This document shows, in pieces, positions 1-8,440 of a stretch of DNA of 64,000 nt (position 1 is its first letter; each line of letters starts with the position of its first letter). The notes under the pieces are model-generated. The model did not search any database and was not told the origin of the DNA. It worked only from the letters and a program-made list of their open reading frames with translations. A program made the translations under genes and the position numbers. Source of the stretch: Mesorhizobium sp. WSM4306 (GTDB lineage Bacteria > Pseudomonadota > Alphaproteobacteria > Rhizobiales > Rhizobiaceae); NCBI RefSeq assembly GCF_007003975.1, contig NZ_VFTC01000012.1, positions 62,001 through 126,000 on the forward strand, read 5' to 3'.

Positions 1-1402
1 GGTAGAGGAACAGCTTTACCCCGGTCACCAAAGGCAGGATGGTGCCGCCGGTCAGGCCGAAAGAGTGAAAAACCGGCAGCACGTTGAGCAGGATGTCGGA
101 CGGCGAAATCGTGATGCGCGCCTCGGCCTGCATGGCATTGGCGTGGAGATTGCGGTGCGACAGCACCACGGCCTTGGGCGTGCCTTCCGAGCCTGAGGTG
201 AACAGGACCACCGCCGGCTTGGCGGGGTCCTGCCGTTGCAGCGGGAACCGCCACAGCACGGCGGCTGTGAGCTTTTCCAGCGCGGTGACGCTTGCGCGTA
301 CATCCTCCAGCCACAGCATTTTGGCGCCGCCGGCCTCGACCGCGGCAATGATGTCGGCAAGCCCGGCCTTCTCGACGAACGCGTGGGAGGAAATCACCGT
401 TCGGATCACTGCCGTGCGCACCGCGGCGGTGACGCTCGCCGGCCCGGCGGTGTAGTTGATCAACGCCGCTACCCGGCCGGCTGATAGCAGGCCGACAAAG
501 GACAGCACCACGCCATTGGCGTTGGGCAGCAACACCCCGACCGCTTCGCCGGGCGCGGTCGTCGCCTCGAAACGGCGGCCGAGCACGCGCGCGCCGATGA
601 ACATTTTTCGATAGCTGAGCGAGCCGCTGATCACGTCCTCGATGATCGGATGCGAGGCGCCGGTGCGATCGGCTGAATCGCGCATGGCCAGGAATAGGCC
701 GCGATCGAGGTTGCTGCCATAAAGTCTGGCCTCGGCGATACGGTCAAACAGCGCATTGGTGTTGGAAGCCTGGTCGGGATTGCGCGCCACCAGTTCGGCA
801 ATCGTCATCGGCTCCAGCACGCTGATCGACAGTTGTGGGAACCAGTGGTGGGGTGCCCGGTCCTTTGGCGTCAAGGACACCGGCAGGTCGCGCGCGCCGG
901 CGACGAAGATCGGCACTATGGCGGCGTCGGCCTGCATGGCAATGCGGGTGACGGCACGGAAGAGGCGGAATGACTTCACATCGGGCTCGACGTCGTCGGG
1001 CAGATAGACGGCAAGCCGGCCCTTGCCCTTCAGCACCCTGACCAGCCGGCGGCTGACGAAGAGATGCTCGGCATTGAAGGCGATGGTGCGGCCAAGCTCG
1101 CGCCACGGCTCCAGCCAGGGCGAGCGCGCCGAGGCCTCGTCCAAGATGTGCAGCGTGTCGTCAGGCAGCAGCGACAGCATCAGCGCCGGCTCGAAGCGCG
1201 ACTGGTGCGAGACCACATAGATCACCGGCGTCGGCGCGTTGCGGGCAATACGAATGCGCCCGTCCTCGATCCGGTAGGCAAGCTTGAACGGCACATAGAG
1301 CAGCGCCTGGGTGAAGCGCAGGTCGAGGCGAAAGGTCTCGATCGCGGCAATAAACAGCCAGGCCAGCGCGAGGCCTGCAAGCAGCGCCAGTGTCAGGATC
1401 AT
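1..1402 (-). CDS. Aas-like acyltransferase / acyl-ACP synthetase, C-terminus cut by window edge
   Basis: The 467 visible codons run open to the window edge, so the C-terminus is missing. Residues about 1-240 resemble a PlsC-type acyltransferase with a hydrophobic N-terminus. Residues from about 250 form an AMP-binding (acyl-CoA/ACP synthetase) domain with the P-loop TSGSEGTPK and the downstream VLPVFHSFG motif. This order matches Aas, which reacylates lysophosphatidylethanolamine in the inner membrane, but without the MFS flippase domain of E. coli Aas. The acyltransferase motif is H66-x4-E71 rather than the usual H-x4-D, and I see no EGTR-like second motif, so that half may be altered or inactive. 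The ATG at 1402 is preceded by GGGAGAG. The gene was found by reading the minus strand directly, as it has no stop in the window. Confidence 0.85.
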   Translation of the reverse strand, partial: MILTLALLAGLALAWLFIAAIETFRLDLRFTQALLYVPFKLAYRIEDGRIRIARNAPTPVIYVVSHQSRFEPALMLSLLPDDTLHILDEASARSPWLEPWRELGRTIAFNAEHLFVSRRLVRVLKGKGRLAVYLPDDVEPDVKSFRLFRAVTRIAMQADAAIVPIFVAGARDLPVSLTPKDRAPHHWFPQLSISVLEPMTIAELVARNPDQASNTNALFDRIAEARLYGSNLDRGLFLAMRDSADRTGASHPIIEDVISGSLSYRKMFIGARVLGRRFEATTAPGEAVGVLLPNANGVVLSFVGLLSAGRVAALINYTAGPASVTAAVRTAVIRTVISSHAFVEKAGLADIIAAVEAGGAKMLWLEDVRASVTALEKLTAAVLWRFPLQRQDPAKPAVVLFTSGSEGTPKAVVLSHRNLHANAMQAEARITISPSDILLNVLPVFHSFGLTGGTILPLVTGVKLFLY

Positions 1403-1504
1403 GCCGCGTCTCTCCCAACGTTCCGGTATCGCGGCTCTTCGTCCGCTTCGCAGCAGAGGGTAGCGCAATGGGGGGCAACGTCAATGTAGAGGAAATGCGC
1501 TCTT

Positions 1505-1690
1505 CCTTCTCCCCTGTGGGAGAAGGTGGATCGGCGCGCAGCGCCGAGACGGATGAGGGTTGTTCCAGCGGAGTGAGGCGTTGGAAAATCAAGACCTCTC
1601 AAGCGCTAAGTTCTTCGAGGTCACGATCCTTCCAACACCCCTCATCCGACCTCGCTTCGCGAGGCCACCTTCGCCCACAGGGAGAGAAGG
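1505..1690. repeat. inverted intergenic repeat (RPE-like palindrome)
   Basis: Two arms of about 54 bases at 1505-1559 and 1638-1690 are imperfect reverse complements. Both contain a CTTCTC-CTGTGGG-GAAGGTGG core and end in GATGAGGG. They flank a spacer of about 78 bases. The arms match the short palindromic elements I remember scattered between rhizobial genes. The element sits between the Aas-like gene and the tautomerase gene and could fold into a large hairpin. Confidence 0.75.
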
Positions 1691-1706
1691 CAAGGGCTGC
1701 CGCGCG

Positions 1707-2114
1707 CTAAGCCGCCTTCAGCCGCCCGCTGATGAACCGGAACTCCTGGCTCTTGCCGCCATAACCGTAGGCAGCCGCTGGCACCTCGTGCACGAAAGCA
1801 TAGCTCTCCTCATGCACGCCACCCAGCAACTGCCCAAAAGCGGCGAAGATTGCCTTCAGATAGGCTTCCAGCTCCAGCTTGGTGTTGGTGCCGTCGACCA
1901 CCTTGATGTCGAGCCAGAAGGTGTTGGCGCCGTGCTCGGCCAGCGACTTGCCGCCGGCGAACCAGTGCTGCGGGTCGACATAGCTGACAGCGACGGCGGT
2001 GATCGTCGGATCCTTGCGCAGATGGGTTGCGGTCAGGCCGGTGATTTCCCTGGCAATAGCGGCGGACAGCTTGGCGTCTGGCTTGCCGGTGACGCTGATG
2101 TTGATGATCGGCAT
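1707..2114 (-). CDS. 4-oxalocrotonate tautomerase family protein
   Basis: The 135-residue product starts MPIINISVTG, so Pro2 becomes the N-terminal catalytic proline after methionine removal, the hallmark of the tautomerase superfamily. The length is about twice that of the 62-residue 4-OT subunit, so it may be a fused or trimeric-type member. The open frame extends upstream to 2237, but the ATG at 2114 has a good GGAGAG ribosome site and exposes the proline, so that start is chosen. It is divergent from a LysR regulator 113 bases away, the classic arrangement for a regulator controlling its neighbour. The substrate is unknown. Confidence 0.85.
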   Translation of the reverse strand: MPIINISVTGKPDAKLSAAIAREITGLTATHLRKDPTITAVAVSYVDPQHWFAGGKSLAEHGANTFWLDIKVVDGTNTKLELEAYLKAIFAAFGQLLGGVHEESYAFVHEVPAAAYGYGGKSQEFRFISGRLKAA

Positions 2115-2179
2115 TTTTCTCTCCATTGGTTGAGCGGCGTCTGTTTTGCCGTTGGAGAGACCATGCAATGATGGTCGGA

Positions 2180-2202
2180 TCAAAAAAATCGAATTGTTTT
2201 GA
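2180..2202. promoter_or_regulatory. candidate LysR-type operator
   Basis: The arms TCAAAA (2180-2185) and TTTTGA (2197-2202) are perfect inverted repeats separated by 11 bases, consistent with the T-N11-A box bound by LysR-family regulators. It lies in the divergent region between the tautomerase gene and the LysR gene, 26 bases from the LysR start. Location and symmetry support a role; binding is inferred. Confidence 0.5.
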
Positions 2203-2227
2203 ATGAAAGGTTCTATATTACCGAAGT

Positions 2228-3091
2228 ATGCAAGCACTCGATCCCGATCTGCTCAAAACCTTCCTCGCCTTTGTCGATGGCGGCTCGCTGGCCCATGCGG
2301 CGTCGGCTGTCAGCCGCTCGCCCTCTGCGGTGACCGCCCAGATGCAGCGGCTGGAGGAGGTCGTCGGCGAGCCGTTGCTGGTGGCGCAGGGCCGTGGCCG
2401 CGGGCTGACGCCGGCAGGCGAGGATCTGATCGGCCATGCCCGTCGCATCCTTGCCGTGCACACCGAGGCCTGGCTGGCGCTGAAAGGCGCGCGCGCCGCC
2501 GGCCGCGTTGCCATCGGCACCACGCAGGATTTCGCCGACAGCGGCCTTCCGGAGCTGCTCAGGGCCTTTGCGACCAGCCATCCGCGCGTCAGGATCGAAC
2601 TGCGCGTCGGCCGTTCGGCTGAGCTTGGCGACGCGCTCCAGACCGGGCAGCTCGATCTGGCCATCATCATGCGCAAAACCCCGGCCAATGACGAAGTCGG
2701 GCTGTTCAGCGAGCCGATGCTGTGGCTGTGCTCGCAAAAGGGGCTTGCAGTGCGGGAAGAGGAATTGCCCCTGGCGCTGCTCGACCCCTATTGCGGCTTT
2801 CGCGAAGCGGCACTCGCAGCCCTCGATGCAGCCAGCCGCCGCTATCGCATCGCCGCGGGCAGCGCCAGCCTTGCGGGCCTGCGAACCGCGGTCAAAGCCG
2901 GCATAGCGCTGACCTTGCGCACCGCCCGCTTTGCCCATTCCGGCATCGTCGAAGCGCCGCGCGAACTCGGCCTGCCGTCGGTGCCGATCGCGCAATTCGC
3001 CATAAGGCTCCGCCAGGACGCCGAACGGCCGGCGCGCGACCTTGCCGCATTGCTCAGCGACAATCTCGCTTTGCCCGGCACTCCGAGCTGA
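2228..3091 (+). CDS. LysR family transcriptional regulator
   Basis: This is a 287-residue protein of typical LysR length. Residues about 4-62 form the winged helix-turn-helix, with the usual pattern: hydrophobic LLKTFLAFVDGGS, then an HAA-alanine-rich recognition helix, then RLEEVVGEPLL. The rest is a periplasmic-binding-protein-like effector domain containing the family motif LDLAI. It is divergent from the tautomerase gene with a palindrome between them, so it probably controls that gene and itself. The effector cannot be deduced. Confidence 0.92.
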   Translation: MQALDPDLLKTFLAFVDGGSLAHAASAVSRSPSAVTAQMQRLEEVVGEPLLVAQGRGRGLTPAGEDLIGHARRILAVHTEAWLALKGARAAGRVAIGTTQDFADSGLPELLRAFATSHPRVRIELRVGRSAELGDALQTGQLDLAIIMRKTPANDEVGLFSEPMLWLCSQKGLAVREEELPLALLDPYCGFREAALAALDAASRRYRIAAGSASLAGLRTAVKAGIALTLRTARFAHSGIVEAPRELGLPSVPIAQFAIRLRQDAERPARDLAALLSDNLALPGTPS

Positions 3092-3102
3092 TTTTCAAAG
3101 AA

Positions 3103-3126
3103 AAAGCCGACCTTACGATCGGCTTT
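3103..3126 (-). terminator. intrinsic terminator for the EamA exporter gene
   Basis: AAAGCCGA and TCGGCTTT form a perfect 8-bp stem with an 8-base loop. Read on the minus strand the stem is followed by T-rich sequence (GGCTTTTTCTTT), as expected downstream of the gene ending at 3224. On the plus strand only three T follow, so termination of the LysR gene ending at 3091 would be weaker. Confidence 0.7.
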
Positions 3127-3223
3127 AAGGAGGACGGGTCGAGGGGTTTGGGGGGACTTGGGGGGTGACCCGTCGCATCAATAATGCCTGAGCCGAATGA
3201 TGGTTCCATGACTCCGAAAATAA

Positions 3224-4147
3224 TTATGGGGTTGCCATCCTTTTTCTCGCCACCAGCCAATCGCGCCCGGCATGGGCAAAAACCGCGCACAGCACGATGG
3301 CGCCGCCGATCAGGCTGGCGACCGGCGCGATCTCGCCCAGGAACAGGAAAGCGAACAGGATCGCGAACGGCACTTCGGCTGCGCCGAGCAGGCCGGATTC
3401 GGGCGCCGGGATCTGCCGCGAGCCTTCCGTCCATAGGATCGACGCTGCTGCAAACGATCCTCCGAAGGCAACGAGCAGCACCGCGTCGCGGGCTGAAACC
3501 GCCAGCGGGTCGGTGACGAACCAGCCGAAGACGAACAAAAGGAACGCCGACACCGCGCCCGCCCACACCACGGGCGTGTCGCGGAAGGCGCGTACCATGA
3601 TCATGTAGAGCGCGCTGCCGGTGGTCATCAGCAGAGCGAGCCCGTCGCCGAACAAATGGCCGCTGCCGAAGCCGGAGCCGACCATAATTGCCACGCCGCA
3701 TAGCGAGACGGCTGCGGCGGCCAGCGTCTGCGCCCGGAACGGCTCGCGCACCAGCACGAAGGCTAGCAGCGCGGTGATGAACGGCGCTGTGGCATAGATG
3801 ACCGCGACATTGGCGACATAGGTGAACTTGAACGCCGAGATGAAGGCGATGCTGGCCGCGGCGCCCTCGACCGCCAGCAACCAGCCGCGCCAGCCGAGTC
3901 GCAGGCTCTCCCGCCCGCCGGAGCGGCGGCGGCGCCATAACACATAAAGGGTGATCAGGATCGAGCCGACAAAGCCGCGCCAACAAGTGATGGTCAGCGG
4001 GTCGGCATGGATCGATTTGGTGAGCACTCCGGTGAGGCCGAATGCGACGGCCGACGCCGAGACCAGGGCGATGCCGAGCGTGCGCTCGGCGGCGATGCTG
4101 GCCGCGCTGTTCATGAGCGTGTCGGGCTTGTCGAGGGAATCCGTCAT
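3224..4147 (-). CDS. EamA/DMT-family transporter
   Basis: The 307-residue polytopic membrane protein has about ten hydrophobic segments arranged as two EamA-type repeats (about residues 24-155 and 170-295). Typical features are VAFGLTGVLTK in the first helix, a conserved Trp-Arg after helix two, and FLGEIAPVASLIGG near the end. The drug/metabolite transporter family usually exports amino acids, nucleobases or other small metabolites from the cytoplasm. The substrate is not predictable. No strong ribosome site precedes the ATG at 4147, and M12 at 4114 is an alternative start. A hairpin terminator lies about 100 bases downstream. Confidence 0.9.
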   Translation of the reverse strand: MTDSLDKPDTLMNSAASIAAERTLGIALVSASAVAFGLTGVLTKSIHADPLTITCWRGFVGSILITLYVLWRRRRSGGRESLRLGWRGWLLAVEGAAASIAFISAFKFTYVANVAVIYATAPFITALLAFVLVREPFRAQTLAAAAVSLCGVAIMVGSGFGSGHLFGDGLALLMTTGSALYMIMVRAFRDTPVVWAGAVSAFLLFVFGWFVTDPLAVSARDAVLLVAFGGSFAAASILWTEGSRQIPAPESGLLGAAEVPFAILFAFLFLGEIAPVASLIGGAIVLCAVFAHAGRDWLVARKRMATP

Positions 4148-4497
4148 GTCATCAGACTACGCTTGCTGTCCTGGCACCTTGCTGTCAGCAGGGGGCATCA
4201 TCCCATGGCACAGCCGGCGCGCCTCTGCGCCAGCTTCGGGCTTACGTTGGGGCAGGAGCCGGCGGCATTCGCTGATGCTTACAAAGGGCTTTTACGCGGA
4301 CAAAAGTCACTTAACAGTGGTCGCTGACGCTATTGCGCGCGGCGGCGGACGCGCATGTTCGGCGTCTTGCAATGCTGGACGGCCCCAGCCCAATCAGGTA
4401 ATTTTGAGGCTCGCGGATTGATCGGCGTGGCTCACCCCGGCAGCGGACTACGGAGAGGGCGCGCCAATGCGTGCGCTGCATAAGTCCGGGAGTTTCG
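4148..4497. other. 350-base intergenic region without a recognised gene
   Basis: The region separates the divergent EamA transporter and SnoaL-like genes. Short frames on both strands lack recognisable protein character or ribosome sites. It must hold both promoters, but no clear palindrome or riboswitch-like structure was seen. Confidence 0.5.
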
Positions 4498-4929
4498 ATG
4501 ACCGAAGTGATCGATCGACTGGTGACGGCGATGAACGCGCATCATCTCGACGCTCTCACCGCTCTCATCCACGAGAACTATCGGAGCGTACAGCCGGCGC
4601 ACCCGGGCAGAGCCTTCGTTGGGCGTGACCAGATGCGCGCCAACTGGGAGGCCATGTTCACGGGAATACCTGACTTCCACGCGGCGGTCACGCGCTCGGT
4701 CCAAGACGGTGACACGACCTGGACCGAATGGCATTGGTCAGGGACTCGCAGCGACGGGCAACCCTTCGAGGTGCGCGGGGTCACGCTGTTCGAGATCATC
4801 GACGGTCAGATTGTGGCCGGGCGATTGTATCTGGAGGACGTCGAGCGCCAGGTTGTCGGCATCGAGGACGCGGTTGAAGCCCTCTCCGGGCGCCGTCCGC
4901 CAACGGCCAGCAGTGGAACCGGTTCGTGA
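4498..4929 (+). CDS. SnoaL-like / NTF2-fold protein
   Basis: The 143-residue protein has the SnoaL/ester-cyclase-like pattern of the NTF2 superfamily: a helical N-terminus with ALIHENY, then GRDQMRANWEAMF, then TWTEWHWSGTRSDGQPFEVRG and a final strand-helix with GQIVAGRLY. Family members include polyketide cyclases and many proteins of unknown role, so no reaction is assigned. A GTG at 4471 could start nine codons earlier; the ATG at 4498 preceded by GGGAG is preferred. The stop lies 10 bases from the stop of the convergent S10 peptidase gene. Confidence 0.8.
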   Translation: MTEVIDRLVTAMNAHHLDALTALIHENYRSVQPAHPGRAFVGRDQMRANWEAMFTGIPDFHAAVTRSVQDGDTTWTEWHWSGTRSDGQPFEVRGVTLFEIIDGQIVAGRLYLEDVERQVVGIEDAVEALSGRRPPTASSGTGS

Positions 4930-4939
4930 CCTCGCCACC

Positions 4940-6445
4940 TCACTGCGTCGCCTGGTATAGCTCCGAAGCGGCCTCCTTCAGCGCGCGCCGGCCGTCGGGC
5001 CTGAAATACATCATGTGGCCGCCCTCGATGACGTCGAGACGGATAGGCTTGGCGTTGGCGAGCGTCGGGACCTGGTTGACCAGATAGCGCGAGGCGAGAT
5101 AGGGCGTGACCAGGTCGGTTTCGCCATTGACGATCACCACGCCGAGCGCCGGGTTCAGCGAACGTGCGCGCTGTAGATCGTCCATCACCCCGACATAGCC
5201 TTGCCGGGAGCCGCCATAGTCCCAATTGTGGGTGACGTCGCCGTTGAGCAACCGGTAGCTGACGTCGGTGCGAAAATTCAGCTCGTCGCGTGCATAGGAG
5301 ACAAAGGCCGAGGTCAGTGCCGGCACGCTGCGGTCGAGCACCGGATCCGGGCCGGCGCTGCGAGCGCTCTCCGGCGCGATATCGCTGGTGGCGATCATGC
5401 CGTCATAGGGGCTGAGCACGTTGCCACTGGTGCGCTGGAATTCGCGCGCGAAAAGGCTGGTCGGGATGCGAGCGAAATTGCGCTGCACGAGGTCGAGTGG
5501 CAGGCCGGTGATGTCGGCCACGCGCTGGCTGGCCAGCCGCCCGCCCTGTTCCAGCCCGCTGGTCAGAGCGGTGAGGTAGTCACCCAACGCATAGTGCTCG
5601 ATCTCGGCGAGTTTCTCGCGCAGCGCCTCGCCGCTGACGCCTTCGCTGCGCAGCCGCACCGCCGCCAGCGAGGGCAGTTCCAGCGCCCAATGCAGCGGCT
5701 GGAATTCGTCCGGCAGCACCAGCGTGAATTCCAGCGCCGGCGAGATCAGCACGATGCCGTTCGGACTCAGGCCGATATCTTCCTGCAGGGTTCTGGCCAG
5801 CAATGCTGCCCGGAATCCGCCATAGCTTTCGCCGGCAAGGAAGAGTGGCGATCCGGTGCGGCCATTCTGGGCGAGATAGAGCCGGATGAAGGCGCCGATC
5901 GAACTGGCATCCTGGCTGACGCCCCAGAAATCTTTCGTGTCCTGGCCGGGCGCCTCGCGGCTGTAGCCGGTGCCGACCGGATCGACAAAGACGAGATCGG
6001 TCATATCGAGCCAGCTGTCGGGATTGTCGATCAGCTTTTGCGGCGGCGGCAGGAATTGCCCGTCGGCCCCAGTCGCGATGACGCGCGGGCCGAGTGCACC
6101 GAGATGCAGATAGGCGGACGCCGCGCCGGGGCCGCCATTGAAGACAAACGTGATGGGACGAGCCTTCTCCGCGCCCGCCGATGGCGGCAGCGTGTAGGCG
6201 ACATAGAAGATTTCCGCCGTGACCTCGCCCTTGCCGGAAAGCAGCGACAGCGTCCCGGCCTTTGCCTGGTAGTCGAGTTTGCGCCCGGCAATGGTGATCG
6301 AATGGCTGGTGATCTGCGGCGCCGGCAGCAGCGAAAGCACACCGCCGGCAGGGGCAGGGCGCTCGGGCGTTTCGGCGAGGCCGGGCTGCGCGAAGGCGAC
6401 AAGCACCAGGAGAATTGCGGGAATAAGCTTCAGCTTGGCACGCAT
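4940..6445 (-). CDS. secreted S10-family serine carboxypeptidase-like protein
   Basis: The 501-residue protein begins with a signal peptide (MRAKLKLIPAILLVLVAFAQ, cleavage after about residue 24). It carries peptidase S10 signatures: the oxyanion region VFNGGPGAAS, the nucleophile motif GESYGG, the acid region with GETDLVTPYLAS and a C-terminal histidine in EGGHMMY. S10 enzymes remove C-terminal amino acids; here the location would be the periplasm or outside the cell. The frame extends to 6748, but the ATG at 6445 has a perfect GGAGG and begins the signal peptide, so it is chosen. The substrate is unknown. Confidence 0.92.
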   Translation of the reverse strand: MRAKLKLIPAILLVLVAFAQPGLAETPERPAPAGGVLSLLPAPQITSHSITIAGRKLDYQAKAGTLSLLSGKGEVTAEIFYVAYTLPPSAGAEKARPITFVFNGGPGAASAYLHLGALGPRVIATGADGQFLPPPQKLIDNPDSWLDMTDLVFVDPVGTGYSREAPGQDTKDFWGVSQDASSIGAFIRLYLAQNGRTGSPLFLAGESYGGFRAALLARTLQEDIGLSPNGIVLISPALEFTLVLPDEFQPLHWALELPSLAAVRLRSEGVSGEALREKLAEIEHYALGDYLTALTSGLEQGGRLASQRVADITGLPLDLVQRNFARIPTSLFAREFQRTSGNVLSPYDGMIATSDIAPESARSAGPDPVLDRSVPALTSAFVSYARDELNFRTDVSYRLLNGDVTHNWDYGGSRQGYVGVMDDLQRARSLNPALGVVIVNGETDLVTPYLASRYLVNQVPTLANAKPIRLDVIEGGHMMYFRPDGRRALKEAASELYQATQ

Positions 6446-6583
6446 GACACCTCCGGGAATGGCTCCCGCATAGGTATGATCTAGGCGGTCGAAGTCAAAG
6501 TAACTATTCGCGAACGTCGTGGCCCCTCTGTCCCGCCGGCATATCAGTGCTATCAAAGCGTGAAGGACTCGAAAGGACAGACC

Positions 6584-7090
6584 ATGGACGCCACCGCACT
6601 CAAAGCCATGCAAGCGCCGCTCAAGGAGGCTTATCGCGGCGATGCCGCGCAGGCGCTGATCACGCTTCGCGCCAGGGGTACGATCGACGACCAGTCGATC
6701 GCCTGCAAGGTCGAGACGGGCAGGGCGCTGGCGGTGGCCGGGCTGCATCCGGCAACCGGCGGCTCCGGGCTCGAACTTTGTTCGGGCGATATGCTGCTCG
6801 AGGCGCTGGTCGCCTGCGCCGGCGTGACGCTGAAGGCGGTGGCGACGGCGCTGGAGTTCAGGCTGGGTGCTGCGACCGTCGAGGCCGAAGGCGATCTCGA
6901 CTTTCGCGGCACGCTGGGTGTGGCCAAGGATGCCCCGGTCGGCTTCCGCGCCATCCGGTTGAATTTCAACCTCGACACCGACGAGCCGCAGGAGCGCATC
7001 GATTCGCTGATCAAGCTGACGGAGCGCTACTGCGTGGTGTTCCAGACGATCAACAGCAAGCCGGAGCTGAGGGTTTCAGCGCAGCGTTGA
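6584..7090 (+). CDS. OsmC family protein
   Basis: The 168-residue protein has the OsmC/Ohr pattern: Cys78 in LLEALVACAG and Cys150 in ERYC match the two-cysteine catalytic pair of peroxide-reducing family members. An extra Cys66 lies in ELCSGDM. OsmC proteins reduce organic peroxides or other electrophiles in the cytoplasm. A GTG start at 6560 is possible, but the ATG at 6584 follows AAAGGACAG with good spacing. The gene stands alone, divergent from the S10 peptidase gene, and is followed at once by a palindromic repeat that could end its transcript. Confidence 0.85.
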   Translation: MDATALKAMQAPLKEAYRGDAAQALITLRARGTIDDQSIACKVETGRALAVAGLHPATGGSGLELCSGDMLLEALVACAGVTLKAVATALEFRLGAATVEAEGDLDFRGTLGVAKDAPVGFRAIRLNFNLDTDEPQERIDSLIKLTERYCVVFQTINSKPELRVSAQR

Positions 7091-7243
7091 TCTCCCCCCT
7101 TGAGGGGGAGATGTCGCCGAAGGCGACAGAGGGGGGGCCGGCCGACTGGACGCGACGCCCTTTGTGCAGAAGGAGGTTGGCACTCTACGCGAGACGCCTC
7201 CTCTGGCCTGCCGGCCATCTCCCCCTCAAGGGGGGAGATACCC
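7091..7243. repeat. large palindromic intergenic repeat
   Basis: The sequence begins CTCCCCCCTTGAGGGGGAGAT and ends with its reverse complement, ATCTCCCCCTCAAGGGGGGAG. Inside are GTCGCCGAAGGCGAC and a run of GAGGGGGG. The outer arms are about 22 bases and near perfect, and the whole would fold into a long hairpin. Elements of this kind recur between Mesorhizobium genes as I remember them. Part of it (ACAGAGGGGGG) also occurs in the hairpin at 13020-13055. Confidence 0.8.
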
Positions 7244-7245
7244 AA

Positions 7246-7467
7246 TTATTGCGCCGCGGGCTCTTCCGCATCGCCCTCATCCGTAAACGGCGAGGCGCTC
7301 GGCACGCAGTTGACCGCCCAGCCGGCCGGCGTCGGCTGCTTCTGGTACTCGGTGATGGCGTTGGTGCACTGTTCGCGGGTGTCGAAGGTGCTGGGCAGCA
7401 CCACCATGCCGCCTTGCGGGCCGGCGATCACCAGGTACCAGACCAATGCTACGCTGGGAGCAGCCAT
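7246..7467 (-). CDS. small hypothetical protein
   Basis: This 73-residue protein has a hydrophobic N-terminal stretch (VALVWYLVIAG), two cysteines (C34 and C54) and an acidic C-terminal tail. The ATG at 7467 is preceded by GAGGAATT, a good ribosome site, which supports real translation. The N-terminal segment could be a short membrane anchor or uncleaved signal. The gene sits between two intergenic repeats. No family is recognised. Confidence 0.6.
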   Translation of the reverse strand: MAAPSVALVWYLVIAGPQGGMVVLPSTFDTREQCTNAITEYQKQPTPAGWAVNCVPSASPFTDEGDAEEPAAQ

Positions 7468-7593
7468 GGGAATTCCTCACTTTGCTGGATGTCGGATTCG
7501 GATCGAACCCTAGCAACTCCCGGCTGATGGCGAAAGCAGGGCGAAGAGGGAGCGGCCCGCCGGAGCATCACAGACCCGTGAACGAACCACGCC

Positions 7594-7724
7594 CTCTAGA
7601 GCGTTTCACCATTTCACAGAAACGGCGAACCGCTCTATCTCTTTGTTTTCACGCAATTCTCAAGGGGAAGCGCTACGCGCTTCTCCCGGGAAATCCGCAC
7701 ACACATTTCCTGGAATTGCTCTAG
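7594..7724. repeat. 131-base intergenic repeat with CTAGAGC ends
   Basis: The element opens with CTCTAGAGCGTTTCACC and closes with GGAATTGCTCTAG, so its outer ends are inverted. It contains GAAACGGCGAACCGCTCT, CACGCAATTCTC and the small palindrome GAAGCGCTACGCGCTTC. This composite is one I remember as frequent in Mesorhizobium intergenic DNA. It lies between two small minus-strand genes and carries no frame. Confidence 0.7.
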
Positions 7725-7731
7725 CTTGCGC

Positions 7732-8361
7732 TCAGTTCACCGCAAAGCAGTAGAACAGGCCGTCGCCGCCGGTGCCTTTCAGCGCCTCCTGGCTGCAGCC
7801 GCCGCGCGAGGCGTGCGAGGAGTTCCAGGATTTCGCCGCCGCCGACTCATCAAGGCCGGTGCGGTCGTGATGGCCCATCATTGCCGCCCCTTCCGCCCCG
7901 CTCAAGGTCCAGTCGCCGCAGGTCTGGTCGGCGATCCTGGTGCCGTCGGGCTTCGAGCCGGTCAGTATGTCGTGCCGGTTCGGCTTGTCGCCGCGGCCGT
8001 TGACCACTTCGCCCTTCTCGTTCAGTGCCGTCTGCTTGGTGATGGCGTTGGCGTCGCCGTGCAGCGAGGCGACGTCATCGGCGATCTTTTGACCCTTGGC
8101 GTTGACCCAGGGACCCTTGCCGATGCGGTCGCGCGCATCGACATCGGCGGTCGAGAGATAGGCGTGCCATTCCTTGCCGGTAACCCGGGCCGCTTCCGCC
8201 AGGGACGCGCAGTGGGCGTCCGCACCCTTGAGACCGCCGAGATCGGCGCCCTTGCCGGACCCGACACTGGTGACGAAGAAGCTCATCTTGGCGTCTTGCG
8301 CGAAGGCTGCGCCAACCGTGGCGGCAATCGCAGCGGCGACAACGAGAAGAAGTCTACGCAT
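7732..8361 (-). CDS. secreted protein, possibly lectin/endostatin-like fold
   Basis: The 209-residue product has a clear signal peptide (MRRLLLVVAAAIAATVGAAFA, cleavage at AFA-Q). The mature part has four cysteines, positioned to form two disulfides, and conserved-looking segments ADAHCASLAEAA, EWHAYLSTADVDARDRIG and QTCGDWTLSG. The pattern of a cysteine-anchored globular domain with GPWVNAKG resembles bacterial proteins annotated as lectin- or endostatin-like, but this is from memory and uncertain. It acts in the periplasm or outside the cell. It is monocistronic. Confidence 0.7.
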   Translation of the reverse strand: MRRLLLVVAAAIAATVGAAFAQDAKMSFFVTSVGSGKGADLGGLKGADAHCASLAEAARVTGKEWHAYLSTADVDARDRIGKGPWVNAKGQKIADDVASLHGDANAITKQTALNEKGEVVNGRGDKPNRHDILTGSKPDGTRIADQTCGDWTLSGAEGAAMMGHHDRTGLDESAAAKSWNSSHASRGGCSQEALKGTGGDGLFYCFAVN

Positions 8362-8440
8362 GTCGGTCCTCCGGTTTCGAATGCCCTACGTCAGAAGAAA
8401 CGTAACTGGAGGCCTGTTTAATCCCGCTTCAGCCCAGCTT

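Noticed and set aside
6446..6748. 101-codon N-terminal extension of the S10 peptidase frame
   Set aside because: It overlaps the divergent OsmC gene, has no protein character and would hide the signal peptide; the ATG at 6445 has a perfect ribosome site.
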